From positions 2,046,001-2,110,000 of the forward strand of contig CBDANJ010000008.1 in the NCBI GenBank assembly GCA_965197545.1: 64,000 nucleotides of DNA, given 5' to 3'. The notes below the pieces were generated by a model. It was not told the DNA's origin. It did not search any database and was given only the letters and a program-made list of their open reading frames with translations. Below, in pieces: positions 42,659 through 51,733 of the stretch. The stretch comes from CATOSP01 sp965197545 (lineage in GTDB: Bacteria; Chloroflexota; Dehalococcoidia; Lucifugimonadales; UBA3495). A program made the position numbers and the translations under genes. Every line of letters begins with the position of its first letter. Positions within the stretch are counted from its first letter, which is position 1.

Positions 42659-43864
42659 CTAGCCTCTGGGCAGTCCCAGGCCCCGGCGGGCCATTTGGTC
42701 TCTCATGACCTGGACGCTGCCATGATTGATGCCTGATTGGAAGGAGCCCATCAGGTTGTGAGCGAACACGCCATCTTCGATGGCGTCTTCAGAGCCGTTC
42801 AGTAGCTGGGCATACGGCCCCAGGATCTGGGAGATAGTTTCGGTGGTCCTGACTCCGTGCTCGGGCGCCCAGACTTTTTCGGCTGCACCCTCGTAGGTGA
42901 AGTTGCCTCCCCGTTCGACCAAAGACATGCTGCGCATGGTCATAAGCCTGCACACCTGGGCTTCGATCCACAGCTCGGCAAGCTTGTCGCGAATGGCGGG
43001 GTCACCGGCCAGGGAGTGCCCTTCCAAGTCGTTCTCCTTGACCCAGTTGACGATGTCCTCGTCCCGCCGGACCGAAATCAAGTACCTGCTGGCTCCCACA
43101 CGGTCGAGGTTAAGTCCCATCGCGCCAACATACCAGCCCTGATTTTCTTCTCCCAGGAGACATGTGGCGGGGATGCGCACGTTTTCAAAGAAGGTCTCGT
43201 TGGTCCTGCGCTGCCCGTATGTCGTGCCCATAGGGGCGGGGGGATCGTTCTGGATGGTCCATAAAGGACGCACCGTGATCCCAGGGGTGTCCATAGGCAC
43301 CAAGAAGATAGATATGCCGCGGTGCCTTGGCGCGTCGGGGTCCGTCCTGGCCATCAGATAGATGTGGGTGGCGTAGTGGGCCGAGGACGTGAACATCTTT
43401 TGGCCGTTGATGACGAACTCGTCGCCATCCCGGACGGCCCGGCACTGGAGGCCGGCCAGGTCCGCTCCGGCCTGTGGTTCACTGAAACCGAGGGCGAACA
43501 CGATCTCACCGTTGATCAACCCTGGCAGGAAGTATTCCTTTTGCTCTTCGGTCCCGGCGGCGAGAATAGCAGGCGCCCCGCTGCCCGCTCCTCCGACACC
43601 GATGCCGATGCGGGAGAACTCCTCCTCTACGATGTACTGGTCGAGCCGGTTGCCGTCCTGCCCGCCGTACTCCTTCGGCCAGGTGATCCCGATCCAGCCC
43701 TTATCCGCGACGTTCTTGTAGAGCTCACGGACCTTGGGGCCCCGGCCTCCCTCTCCTCCACTTCCTTCAATCTCCTCCATCAACTCGTCTGTTACGTTCT
43801 CCGCGATGAACGCACGAACGTCGTCTCTGAGGGACTCCTGTTCCGGCGTGTACCCAAAGTCCAT
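42659..43864 (-). CDS. Acyl-CoA dehydrogenase
   Basis: A 401-residue acyl-CoA dehydrogenase of the FadE17/FadE-like branch. Features are YTPEQESLRDDVRAFIAENV, GITWPKEYGGQDG, ALGFSEPQAGADLAGLQ, FVINGQKMFTSSAHYATHIYLMARTDP and the C-terminal QILGPYAQLLNGSED. It is only distantly similar to the neighbour at 41.3 kb, so the pair may form a heteromeric enzyme of the kind that acts on steroid or other bulky acyl-CoAs; this is inference from the pairing. It starts at ATG 43864 after AGGGGGCG. Confidence 0.92.
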   Translation of the reverse strand: MDFGYTPEQESLRDDVRAFIAENVTDELMEEIEGSGGEGGRGPKVRELYKNVADKGWIGITWPKEYGGQDGNRLDQYIVEEEFSRIGIGVGGAGSGAPAILAAGTEEQKEYFLPGLINGEIVFALGFSEPQAGADLAGLQCRAVRDGDEFVINGQKMFTSSAHYATHIYLMARTDPDAPRHRGISIFLVPMDTPGITVRPLWTIQNDPPAPMGTTYGQRRTNETFFENVRIPATCLLGEENQGWYVGAMGLNLDRVGASRYLISVRRDEDIVNWVKENDLEGHSLAGDPAIRDKLAELWIEAQVCRLMTMRSMSLVERGGNFTYEGAAEKVWAPEHGVRTTETISQILGPYAQLLNGSEDAIEDGVFAHNLMGSFQSGINHGSVQVMRDQMARRGLGLPRG

Positions 43865-44161
43865 GATGCGCCCCCTATACGTTTGGTCTGCGTAAATATT
43901 GGGCCGAGTAGACCTTTCACCGGCCTACCGGCGCACAAAAGCTGCCCAATTAGCCATTCCCATTTTGCTGTCCTGCATGGGTGGTGTCAAGTAGCCCTGA
44001 ACGGAGGCCAGGGCCTTTCGATTGTCACAGTTGGCCGATTAATCGCGGACACTCCCCCTAATGTGCTTCGGGTCGCTCCGGCCGGGAGCGTGATTGACGG
44101 GGCTACCGGTTTGATTGGGTTGCCCATATTCTCGGCTCGGCGCTGTCCTTGAGAGGTGGAT

Positions 44162-46000
44162 TTATACACCCTCCAGGGTAGGCTTTAGCGCCTCGACCAA
44201 GGGAGGCAGAAACGTATGCCAATCGCCTACTACCCCGAAGTCCGCCGACCGGAATATTGTGTGTCGCCTCGTTTGGTTTACGGCGACTATGATCCCCGCT
44301 TTTTGTATCCCCACGGTGTGGTTAAAGGCGCCTCTGATACCCACCGCCAGGTAGACCTTCGGGCTGATGGTGCGGCCGCTGATGCCCACCTGGATCTGGT
44401 GGGGCAGCCATCCCGCGTGTACGACGTCCCGCGTCGTGGCCAGGGTAGCCCCAAGGGAGCGGGCCAACTCCTGGACTTCCTGTAGGCCCTCCGCCCCTCC
44501 GATTCCCATCCCCACCCCCATGACCACCTGGGCCTGGGACAGCTCGATGGAGCCGAGGTCTTCCTGGATATGCTCTTCCAAAAGCGCCGGTTCACGCCCC
44601 ACAAATTCAGGGACTTCCACCCTATGTATCGTTGATCGGAAACCAACTTCAGGTTCGGCGGGGTCCAGCAACCCGGCGCGAAGGGTGACCAGGTTGGGCA
44701 GAGTCTTGGACAGGATAGGCGCGACCACGTTGCCTCCAAGGGCTGGCTTGAGTTGCACCAACCTTCCCTGTTCGTCGATCTCCAGGTCTATCGCATCTCC
44801 GGTTAGTCCCAGGCTCAGGGCGGCTGCGACTCGGGCGGCCAGGTCCCGTCCGTCGGCTGTTGCGGCGAACAAGACGGCATAGGGCGTTGCTTGTTGGACC
44901 GCGCTGCATAGCGCTTGGACGACCGAGCGTCCCCACACCGGACCCTTTCCCGTGTTATCCAGTACGATTACCCGGTCTGCTCCTTGAGAGGTCAGCTCAT
45001 CCACCAAGGCGGTTTGAGGCTCTCCGATCAGCACCGCCGCGACTTCGCTCTGGGTTACCGTCGTGAGTTCCCTCGCCTTGCCGAGCATTTCCAGGGTTAC
45101 CCGCCTCAGTCCAGACCGGGTGGTCTCGGCCACCACCCAGATGCTCTTCTCCGTTTGGGACGCATACCGGGGCAATGGGCCGGAGGCGACCGGCTTGACG
45201 GAGTCCGCGGCCAGCTCCTTTAGCCGTTCTCCCAGCAAGGCCGCTACCTGTTTGGCGGCCTCAGCCGGGTCTTCTTCTTCTACGATGACCCCTAAACGGG
45301 CCGGCTCCACCAAGCGGATATCGTCAACCCATGTGGGCGACCCTTCGACGCCGAATTGCGTCAGGTCAGAAGTCAGGTCGGAGCAGGACACTTCGTCCAG
45401 TGGTTTCTCCTCAGCCTCGGCCATATTGTCGCGCGTCGGGAACTGTTCTTCCGCCACACCTTCGGTCACACAGACCAGTGCAGGCAGAGGGCATTCCACT
45501 ACCTGGTACCCCTCATCGGTAACCCTCTCCGCCACTATCGTGTTGGAGTCCGCCCGGTAGTCCAGCTTGCTGACCTGGCTTATGTGAGGCAGGTCCATTA
45601 GCTCCGCTACCTCGGGACCGACCTGCCCGGTCTCGGAGTCGGAACTGTTCCGCCCGCAGATTATGAGGTCCGGTGATTCTTTGGCCAGGGCCAAAGCCAA
45701 CGCCCGTGCGGTGGCCAGGGTATCCGACCCGGCCAAGGCGCGGTCTGTTACCAGCACTCCCCTATCGGCCCCCATTGCCAAGCATTGCAGTAAACCCTCC
45801 CGCGCCTGCGGAGGCCCCATTGACACCGCCACGATTTCATCCACGCCTTCGCCCTTGAGTTCGGCGGCGCGGACAATGCCCAGCATATCGAAGGAGTTGA
45901 CTTCGGAGGGCACTCCCTCCCGGATGATGGTCTTCTGCTCGTAGTCAAACCGGATGCGGGCGACTACGGGGACGTATTTGGCGCAGACCGCGACTTTCAT
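44162..46000 (-). CDS. Electron transfer flavoprotein, beta and alpha subunits fused (EtfBA)
   Basis: A 612-residue fusion. Residues 1-260 are EtfB (MKVAVCAKYVPV, VNSFDMLGIVRAAELK, VSMGPPQAREGLLQCLAMGADRGVLVTDRALAGSDTLATARAL in the standard order). Residues about 288-612 are EtfA (IWVVAETTRSGLRRVTLEMLGKARELT, and the FAD-binding end with QVGISGRTISPKVYLAVGIRGAFNHTVGIQKAGIIVAVN). The linker is about 28 residues. Usually the two are separate genes. It takes electrons from acyl-CoA dehydrogenases, two of which are encoded just downstream on the same strand, and hands them to ETF:quinone oxidoreductase or another acceptor. Confidence 0.93.
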   Translation of the reverse strand: MKVAVCAKYVPVVARIRFDYEQKTIIREGVPSEVNSFDMLGIVRAAELKGEGVDEIVAVSMGPPQAREGLLQCLAMGADRGVLVTDRALAGSDTLATARALALALAKESPDLIICGRNSSDSETGQVGPEVAELMDLPHISQVSKLDYRADSNTIVAERVTDEGYQVVECPLPALVCVTEGVAEEQFPTRDNMAEAEEKPLDEVSCSDLTSDLTQFGVEGSPTWVDDIRLVEPARLGVIVEEEDPAEAAKQVAALLGERLKELAADSVKPVASGPLPRYASQTEKSIWVVAETTRSGLRRVTLEMLGKARELTTVTQSEVAAVLIGEPQTALVDELTSQGADRVIVLDNTGKGPVWGRSVVQALCSAVQQATPYAVLFAATADGRDLAARVAAALSLGLTGDAIDLEIDEQGRLVQLKPALGGNVVAPILSKTLPNLVTLRAGLLDPAEPEVGFRSTIHRVEVPEFVGREPALLEEHIQEDLGSIELSQAQVVMGVGMGIGGAEGLQEVQELARSLGATLATTRDVVHAGWLPHQIQVGISGRTISPKVYLAVGIRGAFNHTVGIQKAGIIVAVNQTRRHTIFRSADFGVVGDWHTFLPPLVEALKPTLEGV

Positions 46001-46046
46001 GGGCTTGAACCTTCCAGATGAAGTTGAAGGATCTGTAGAGGGAGAC

Positions 46047-47420
46047 TTATGACTCCCCTTGCACCTCGCTGCGGACCCGGGCGGACAATGCGTCGAGTCC
46101 GGAACTCAACCGTACCGGGTATTCGGATGGGCCGGTCAGCGCCTTGACCGGGCCGCTTAACCGAACCAGGTCTTCGAGCATACGGCGTCTGGCATCGTCC
46201 AGCGTGGGTGCGGGCGAGGATGGGATACCGTTTGACATAACCTGTGCCAGAAGCGGTTCCCCTCCTGGTATCTCCTCGTCCAGGAGGCCCAACACGTCGT
46301 GGTCCAACGTCCCGTTACTGCCCTGGAAACGAAATACCTGCTTTGGGCCCGGCAGGGATACCTTATCGGCGCTGAGTTTCATTGTAGGACGGTCATCGTA
46401 ACATACGAGCTTGTACGCCATGTCCGACCAAGGGGCGTCTGCAGACGTGCCCACTTTAGTGCCGACGCCGAATATGTCGATAGGCGCTCCCCCGTCCACC
46501 AAGTCTCGCACGGAGAATTCGTCCAGCCCTCCGGATGCCAGAATCCGGACGTACGACAGCCCCGCGTCATCCAAGATGGCGCGCACCTGCCGGCTCAACT
46601 CGGCATAATCCCCGGAGTCCAGACGGACCGCCACCAGCCGATGGCCCCTTAGCTCCATCTCCTTCCCGACCTGTACGGCGTTTCTGGAGCCCTGGACCGT
46701 GTCGTAGGTGTCCAGCAATAGGACGCAGCGGTCCGGGTAAGTCTCGGCATAGGCCCGAAAGGCCTCGACCTCAGTTGGGAAGGTCGAAATAAAGGAATGG
46801 GCCATCGTGCCAGCGGGCGGGATGCCGTATCTTTGAGCCGCCAATACATTACTTGTAGACTCGAACCCCCCGATGAAGCCGCACCGCGCCATCTTCATGG
46901 CCGCATCGGTCCCTTGAGTGCGGCGGGCTGAGAAATCGCTCAGAGTTCGTCCCTGGGCAGCGATCGCGCATCGGGAGGCCTTTGTAGCCAACATCGTCTG
47001 CAGGTTTATCTGGTTGATAACGAAGGTCTCTACCATCTGGGCTTCGATCAGAGGAGCGGTGATCTCCAACACCGGCTCGTTGGGAAACACGAGGCGTCCT
47101 TCCGGTATAGCCCTTACGCTCCCGGTGAACCTCAATTCACCAAGGAATCCCAGAAAGTCCCGTGTGAATATGCCAGTCGATTCCAGGTAATCGAGGCTTT
47201 CCCGGTCGAAGTGTAGCTCCGAGAGAAAGTCGAGCACGTCCGCTAGTCCCGCCGTGACAAGGAAACCGCGGTTGGGCGGATAGTGCCGGACGAACAGGCT
47301 GAAAGTGGCCGGGGCAAACATGCCCTGCCGGTAAAACGCCTGGGCCATGGTGAATTCGTAAAGGTCGGCAAATAGCCCAAGGTCCCGGTTGGCGAGGGAG
47401 AGCCCAGGTTGCGCCATCAA
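46047..47420 (-). CDS. pncB: Nicotinate phosphoribosyltransferase
   Basis: A 457-residue enzyme that makes nicotinate mononucleotide from nicotinate and PRPP for NAD salvage. Typical motifs are LFADLYEFTMAQAFYRQG (15-32), NRGFLVTAGLADVLDFL, LSDFSARRTQGTDAAM with the Arg of the active site, RLDSGDYAELSRQVRAILDDAG, ILASGGLDEFSVRDLVDGGAPIDIFGVGTKVGTS (in standard order). It is on the minus strand, 46 bases upstream of the EtfBA gene, and divergent from the SAM operon. Length fits the family. Confidence 0.92.
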   Translation of the reverse strand: MMAQPGLSLANRDLGLFADLYEFTMAQAFYRQGMFAPATFSLFVRHYPPNRGFLVTAGLADVLDFLSELHFDRESLDYLESTGIFTRDFLGFLGELRFTGSVRAIPEGRLVFPNEPVLEITAPLIEAQMVETFVINQINLQTMLATKASRCAIAAQGRTLSDFSARRTQGTDAAMKMARCGFIGGFESTSNVLAAQRYGIPPAGTMAHSFISTFPTEVEAFRAYAETYPDRCVLLLDTYDTVQGSRNAVQVGKEMELRGHRLVAVRLDSGDYAELSRQVRAILDDAGLSYVRILASGGLDEFSVRDLVDGGAPIDIFGVGTKVGTSADAPWSDMAYKLVCYDDRPTMKLSADKVSLPGPKQVFRFQGSNGTLDHDVLGLLDEEIPGGEPLLAQVMSNGIPSSPAPTLDDARRRMLEDLVRLSGPVKALTGPSEYPVRLSSGLDALSARVRSEVQGES

Positions 47421-47659
47421 CTATGTCTCCCGGCTTGGACTCCCAGCTTCGGACTAGGAGAGATCGGCGTCATGCGGAGAGGACCGCTGCGGGTAGTGCT
47501 GCCATTATGTTGTCGGCCCGAAACCGGTGTCAACCGAGGCGCTCGCGGCAAGGACCGAATGCCAAGATATTTGACGGAATCCAGATATGCTGGTTCCGGG
47601 TTCACTACATCAATTTGGGCGCAGTCTTGGTGTCCCAGACATGGCCGGGATAGGTTACC

Positions 47660-47688
47660 TTGACACAAGGCGCGGCCATGGGTAACAT
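47660..47688 (+). promoter_or_regulatory. Sigma70-type promoter of the SAM operon
   Basis: TTGACA at 47660-47665, a 17-base spacer, TAACAT at 47683-47688. It lies about 55 bases before the start of the SAM-I riboswitch, which is a reasonable leader position. Confidence 0.65.
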
Positions 47689-47743
47689 AAGACCCGCCAA
47701 TTACCGGCGCAGGAACCTAAGCAAGAACCCAAAATAGAAGGAA

Positions 47744-47882
47744 CCCTTTATCCAGAACGGCTGAGGGTACGGCCCGACGAAGCCAAGCAACCGGTCCCGC
47801 CCAAAATGGACCAACGGTTGGGACACGGTGCTAATTCCGGCGCTCTGAGCGGCGAAAACCGTAGAGGGCGAAAGATGAGGGG
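47744..47882 (+). ncRNA. SAM-I (S-box) riboswitch
   Basis: All core features of the S-box aptamer are present. P1 forms between CCCTTTATC (47744-47752) and GATGAGGGG (47874-47882). After it come the conserved CAGA, GGCTGAGGG, GCCCGACGAAGCC (kink-turn), AAGCAACC (pseudoknot region), the invariant GGTGCTAATTCC (47827-47838) and the P4 hairpin with GCGAAAGATGAG at the end. An intrinsic terminator follows 15 bases later, so high SAM should end transcription before mtnA. It controls the mtnA-mtnP-rhodanese-ahcY-metK operon. Confidence 0.93.
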
Positions 47883-47896
47883 CTTGAATGCGCATT

Positions 47897-47922
47897 AAGC
47901 TTCTCGCGTGAGAAGCTTTTTT
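47897..47922 (+). terminator. Intrinsic terminator of the SAM-I riboswitch
   Basis: A 9-bp perfect stem AAGCTTCTC / GAGAAGCTT with loop GCGT, followed by a run of T (CTTTTTTG). It lies directly after the riboswitch aptamer and before mtnA, and is the expression platform. Confidence 0.9.
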
Positions 47923-47973
47923 GTTGCAACTTTTGTTCCTGCCCATCAAGGCCAACAAAGAGGTCGAGACCCG

Positions 47974-49032
47974 GTGAACGAAATCAGGCCAATTCTATGG
48001 AGCGATGACCGGCTCTGGCTGTTGGACCAGACCCGCCTCCCAATGGAGCAGACCACTCTGGAGGTGGAGCGTTGCCAACAGGCTGTGGACGCCATCCGGG
48101 AGATGCGGGTGCGCGGCGCTCCGGCTATCGGAGTAACCGCGGCCTACGCCATGGTGTTGGCGGCACGGGAGATTGAGGCCACCGGCCCGGCGGAGTTTTT
48201 GGCTCGGCTCCGGGAAGCTGGCTCCAACGTTGCCGCTGCACGCCCCACCGCCGTAAACCTCCAGTGGGCCGTGCAGCGCATGTTGGGAGTCGCAGCAGCC
48301 GTCTCCGACCCTGAACGGGCCCGAAATCTCCTTCTCGACGAGGCAAAACGCATTCAGGAAGAAGACGAAGCGGTCAACCGGAGAATGGGTGACCTTGGCA
48401 AAGACCTCCTTCCCAACGGCGGTTCGGTGCTCACTCACTGCAATACCGGCGCCCTCGCCACGTCCGGATTTGGCACCGCTTTAGGCGTGATTAGGGCAGG
48501 TTGGGAGGCAGGCAATCGATTCCAGGTCTACAACACAGAAACCCGTCCCTTCCTCCAAGGAGCCCGGCTGACCTCCTGGGAATTTCAACAACTGGGAATC
48601 CCCTCAACTCTGATCGTTGACTCCGCCGCCGGGATGATGATGGCCGAAGGGAAGATAGGCTGCGTCATCACCGGAGCGGACCGCATCGCCGCCAACGGGG
48701 ACACCGCCAACAAAATTGGCACCTACTCCCTCGCCGTGCTCGCCAACGAGAATTCCATACCCTTCTACGTGGCCGCACCCACAAGCACAATAGACCTCGA
48801 CCTCCCAACCGGCGGAGACATTCAGATCGAAGAGCGGGCTGCCGACGAAGTGACCTACTTCAATGGAAATCCCACCGCTCCCGCCGGTGTACCCGCGGCC
48901 AATCCCGCCTTCGACATCACACCCCACCGGTACATCAGCGCCATCATCTGCGAAGGCGGCGTGTGCCGGACTCCTTATGATGAAAGCTTACGATTGGCCG
49001 TTCGCTCTGAGCAGCAACGCCAGTCCCCTTAG
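47974..49032 (+). CDS. mtnA: S-methyl-5-thioribose-1-phosphate isomerase
   Basis: A 352-residue enzyme of the methionine salvage route that turns methylthioribose-1-phosphate into methylthioribulose-1-phosphate. Motifs: MRVRGAPAIGVTAAYAM, LTHCNTGALAT with the catalytic Cys, VDSAAGMMM and GADRIAANGDTANKIGTYSLA with the catalytic Asp. The frame is open upstream through the terminator, so the GTG at 47974 (AGAGGTCGAGACCCG before it) is chosen as the start. First gene of the operon, controlled by the SAM-I riboswitch. No mtnB, C or D follow here, so the rest of the salvage pathway must be elsewhere or absent. Confidence 0.93.
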   Translation: MNEIRPILWSDDRLWLLDQTRLPMEQTTLEVERCQQAVDAIREMRVRGAPAIGVTAAYAMVLAAREIEATGPAEFLARLREAGSNVAAARPTAVNLQWAVQRMLGVAAAVSDPERARNLLLDEAKRIQEEDEAVNRRMGDLGKDLLPNGGSVLTHCNTGALATSGFGTALGVIRAGWEAGNRFQVYNTETRPFLQGARLTSWEFQQLGIPSTLIVDSAAGMMMAEGKIGCVITGADRIAANGDTANKIGTYSLAVLANENSIPFYVAAPTSTIDLDLPTGGDIQIEERAADEVTYFNGNPTAPAGVPAANPAFDITPHRYISAIICEGGVCRTPYDESLRLAVRSEQQRQSP

Positions 49033-49068
49033 GCCGGTATACTAGCAAAGGATACCGCGAATTACGAC

Positions 49069-49938
49069 GTGCCATACAAAGATACGAAAATAGCGATCAT
49101 CGGCGGCAGCGGGCTGTATGAAATGGAGGGACTAACCGACGTTGAGTTCATGGACGTCGATACCCCCTTCGGGAAGCCCAGCGACACCATCGCAGTTGGC
49201 ACACTTGAAGATTCACGGGTCGCATTCCTGCCTCGCCACGGCGCGGGGCACCACTTCAACCCCACGCACATACCCTCTCAGGCCAACATTTACGCGCTAA
49301 AGACCCTGGGCGTAGAGCGCGTAATCTCGGTCAGCGCCGTAGGCAGTCTGAAGGAAGAGTTCGAGCCGCTGCACCTGGTGGTCCCAAGTCAACTCATCGA
49401 CAGGACCCGCCAGAGGTCTAACACTTTCTTCGAGCAGGACATCGTCGTCCACATCGCCTTCGCCGACCCATTCTGCCCCGCCGCCAGCCGCATCGTGCAG
49501 CAGAGCGCGCAAGAGTTGGGCATAACAGTCCATCCGGGGGGCACGATGGTGGTGATGGAGGGACCGGCCTTCTCCACCAGGGCCGAATCGTTCATGTACC
49601 GGTCCTGGGGCGCGGACTTAATTGGTATGACCGCACTCCCCGAAGCCAAACTCGCACGAGAAGCGGAGATGTGCTACGCGACCATGGCCTGGGTCACCGA
49701 CTACGACACCTGGCATCAGGGGGCCGAGTCTGTCTCGGTGGAGTTGGTCATACAGAACTTGGTCCACAACGTGGCGGCCTCCAAGAACCTGCTGCGCAAG
49801 GCGGTCCCGAGGCTCTCGGGAACCAGGGAATGTTCCTGCGCCTCGGCCCTGCGGGACGCGATCATCACACCAAAGGAGCGGATACCGGACGAACTCAAGG
49901 AGAGGCTTGCTCCGATTACCGGCAAGTATCTGGGTTAG
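49069..49938 (+). CDS. mtnP: S-methyl-5'-thioadenosine phosphorylase
   Basis: A 289-residue nucleoside phosphorylase of the MTA phosphorylase (type 2) family. Phosphate-binding start IIGGSGLYEMEGL, the RHG-type PRHGAGHHFNPTHIPSQANIYAL, and GTMVVMEGPAFSTRAES with SWGADLIGMTALPEAKLAREAEMCYA (in order). It cleaves methylthioadenosine from SAM-dependent polyamine and other reactions into adenine and methylthioribose-1-phosphate, which the upstream MtnA uses. GTG start at 49069. A true purine nucleoside phosphorylase is less likely given the context. Confidence 0.93.
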   Translation: MPYKDTKIAIIGGSGLYEMEGLTDVEFMDVDTPFGKPSDTIAVGTLEDSRVAFLPRHGAGHHFNPTHIPSQANIYALKTLGVERVISVSAVGSLKEEFEPLHLVVPSQLIDRTRQRSNTFFEQDIVVHIAFADPFCPAASRIVQQSAQELGITVHPGGTMVVMEGPAFSTRAESFMYRSWGADLIGMTALPEAKLAREAEMCYATMAWVTDYDTWHQGAESVSVELVIQNLVHNVAASKNLLRKAVPRLSGTRECSCASALRDAIITPKERIPDELKERLAPITGKYLG

Positions 49939-49971
49939 CCAGCTCTGAATCGAACTCTAAGGAGGCACAAG

Positions 49972-50331
49972 ATGCCCAGGCAGGACCCCGGCGAACCTTA
50001 CTACAGGGTAGACTCTCACGAAGCCAAGACCATCCTCGACGCCGAACCCGACAACACAGTCGTGATCGACGTGCGCCGCGACGACGAATGGGTCACCGGC
50101 CACGTTTCGGGGGCCATTCACATACCCATCGATGATCTGACAGACCACATGGACGAAGTACCCCAGGACAAGAAGCTGCTGTTCATCTGCGCCGCCGGCG
50201 TGCGCAGCGGCTTGGCCTGCGAGCTTGCCGCGTCCATGGGATATGACCCGCAAAACCTGTTCAACATCGAGGACGGCACCCCGTTCTGGATCGGTGGCAA
50301 TTACCCCACCAGCTACGGCAGCAACCCCTAA
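49972..50331 (+). CDS. Rhodanese-like domain protein
   Basis: A 119-residue single rhodanese domain: VIDVRRDDEWVTGHVSGAIHIPIDDL and the active loop FICAAGVRSG with Cys73, which would carry the sulfane sulfur. The loop length (6 residues) is that of sulfurtransferases. It lies 33 bases after mtnP with a strong AAGGAGG site and 92 bases before ahcY, so it belongs to the SAM operon. A role in mobilising methionine or cysteine sulfur is plausible, but this is inference. Confidence 0.9.
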   Translation: MPRQDPGEPYYRVDSHEAKTILDAEPDNTVVIDVRRDDEWVTGHVSGAIHIPIDDLTDHMDEVPQDKKLLFICAAGVRSGLACELAASMGYDPQNLFNIEDGTPFWIGGNYPTSYGSNP

Positions 50332-50423
50332 AACCGGTCGGCGGCTAAACCCAGCACACCGCACCGGGCTTGAAAGAGCTGGCATGAAATAGCTGGATAA
50401 AATCCAGCCGGAGGAGAGAGCGT

Positions 50424-51695
50424 TTGACTTCAAGATCAGCAGCCGGTCACGTGAAAGACCTAAGCCTCGCCCAGGAAGGCGTTAACCGCATTGAATGGGC
50501 AGGAAGAGAAATGCCCGTCGTGGCGCTAATCCGCGAACGGTTCATCCGTGAAAAGCCCCTGCAGGGCATTCGCATGGCGGCATGTCTACACGTGACCACA
50601 GAGACGGCCAATCTGGCCATTGCCTTAAAGGACGGAGGCGCGGACCTGGTGGTTTGCGCGAGCAATCCTTTGAGCACCCAGGACGACGTCGCCGCCGCTC
50701 TGGTGCATGAATATGGAATTCCCACCTTCTCGATTAAAGGCGAAGACGACGAAACATATTACTCCCATATCTCCGCCGTCCTGGACCACCATCCCAACAT
50801 CACTATGGACGACGGCGCTGACCTGGTGAGCACATTGCACCGCGACCGGGCCGAACTTCTGCGGCACGTCATCGGCGGCACCGAGGAGACCACGACCGGC
50901 GTTATTCGTCTGACCGCCATGGCCAAGGACGAGAAGCTGGCCTACCCCATAATCGCCGTGAACGAGGCAGAAACCAAGCACTTTTTCGACAACCGCTACG
51001 GAACAGGCCAGAGCACTTTGGACGGGATCACACGGGCAACCAACATCCTCTGGGCTGGCAGAAAAGTGGTGGTATGTGGTTACGGCTGGTGCGGTAGGGG
51101 TATAGCCTCCCGGGCCCGGGGAATGGGCTCCCACGTCATCGTCACCGAAATAAACCCGGTGCGCGCTCTTGAAGCTATCATGGATGGGTACACGGTGATG
51201 TCAAGCATAGAGGCCGCCGCCGTGGGTGAGGTGTTCATCACGGCCACAGGCGGTTACCACACCATCGCCCGCGAACACTTGGAGGCCATGCCCAGCGGCG
51301 CGATCCTGAGCAACAGCGGCCATTTCAACGTGGAGATCGACCTGGACGCCCTGGAAGAAATGTCCGTCGGCAAACGAAGGGTCCGCGAATTCGTGGACGA
51401 GTTCCAGATCTCCGATGGCCGGAAACTGTATGTGCTGGGCGAGGGCCGGTTGATCAACCTCGCCGCCGCGGAAGGTCACCCTTCCGCCGTCATGGACATG
51501 AGCTTTGCAAACCAGGCTCTCGGCGCGGAGCATATCGTCAAGAACCACGGCGAGCTAAAGCCGGGGGTCTACCCGGTACCCAGGGACATAGATGCGGAAG
51601 TGGGGCGGCTGAAGCTGGAGTCCCTCGGTATCCAGATCGACACCCTTACCTCGGAACAACAGAATTACCAGGAAAGCTGGGAATTCGGGACCTAA
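50424..51695 (+). CDS. ahcY: Adenosylhomocysteinase
   Basis: A 423-residue S-adenosylhomocysteine hydrolase. Motifs: LQGIRMAACLHVTTETANLA (substrate), ASNPLSTQDDVAAAL, NEAETKHFFDNRYGTGQST, the NAD loop VVVCGYGWCGRGIA, and the C-terminal FANQALGAEHIVKNHGELKPGVYPVP. It splits SAH to homocysteine and adenosine and so relieves inhibition of methyltransferases. TTG start at 50424 after CCGGAGGAGAGAG. Part of the riboswitch operon, before metK by 38 bases. The set would support the glycine methyltransferases at 11.9-13.5 kb. Confidence 0.96.
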   Translation: MTSRSAAGHVKDLSLAQEGVNRIEWAGREMPVVALIRERFIREKPLQGIRMAACLHVTTETANLAIALKDGGADLVVCASNPLSTQDDVAAALVHEYGIPTFSIKGEDDETYYSHISAVLDHHPNITMDDGADLVSTLHRDRAELLRHVIGGTEETTTGVIRLTAMAKDEKLAYPIIAVNEAETKHFFDNRYGTGQSTLDGITRATNILWAGRKVVVCGYGWCGRGIASRARGMGSHVIVTEINPVRALEAIMDGYTVMSSIEAAAVGEVFITATGGYHTIAREHLEAMPSGAILSNSGHFNVEIDLDALEEMSVGKRRVREFVDEFQISDGRKLYVLGEGRLINLAAAEGHPSAVMDMSFANQALGAEHIVKNHGELKPGVYPVPRDIDAEVGRLKLESLGIQIDTLTSEQQNYQESWEFGT

Positions 51696-51733
51696 GCGCA
51701 CGTTTCTAAGCACCCCTGCCTAGGAGAAGTACA

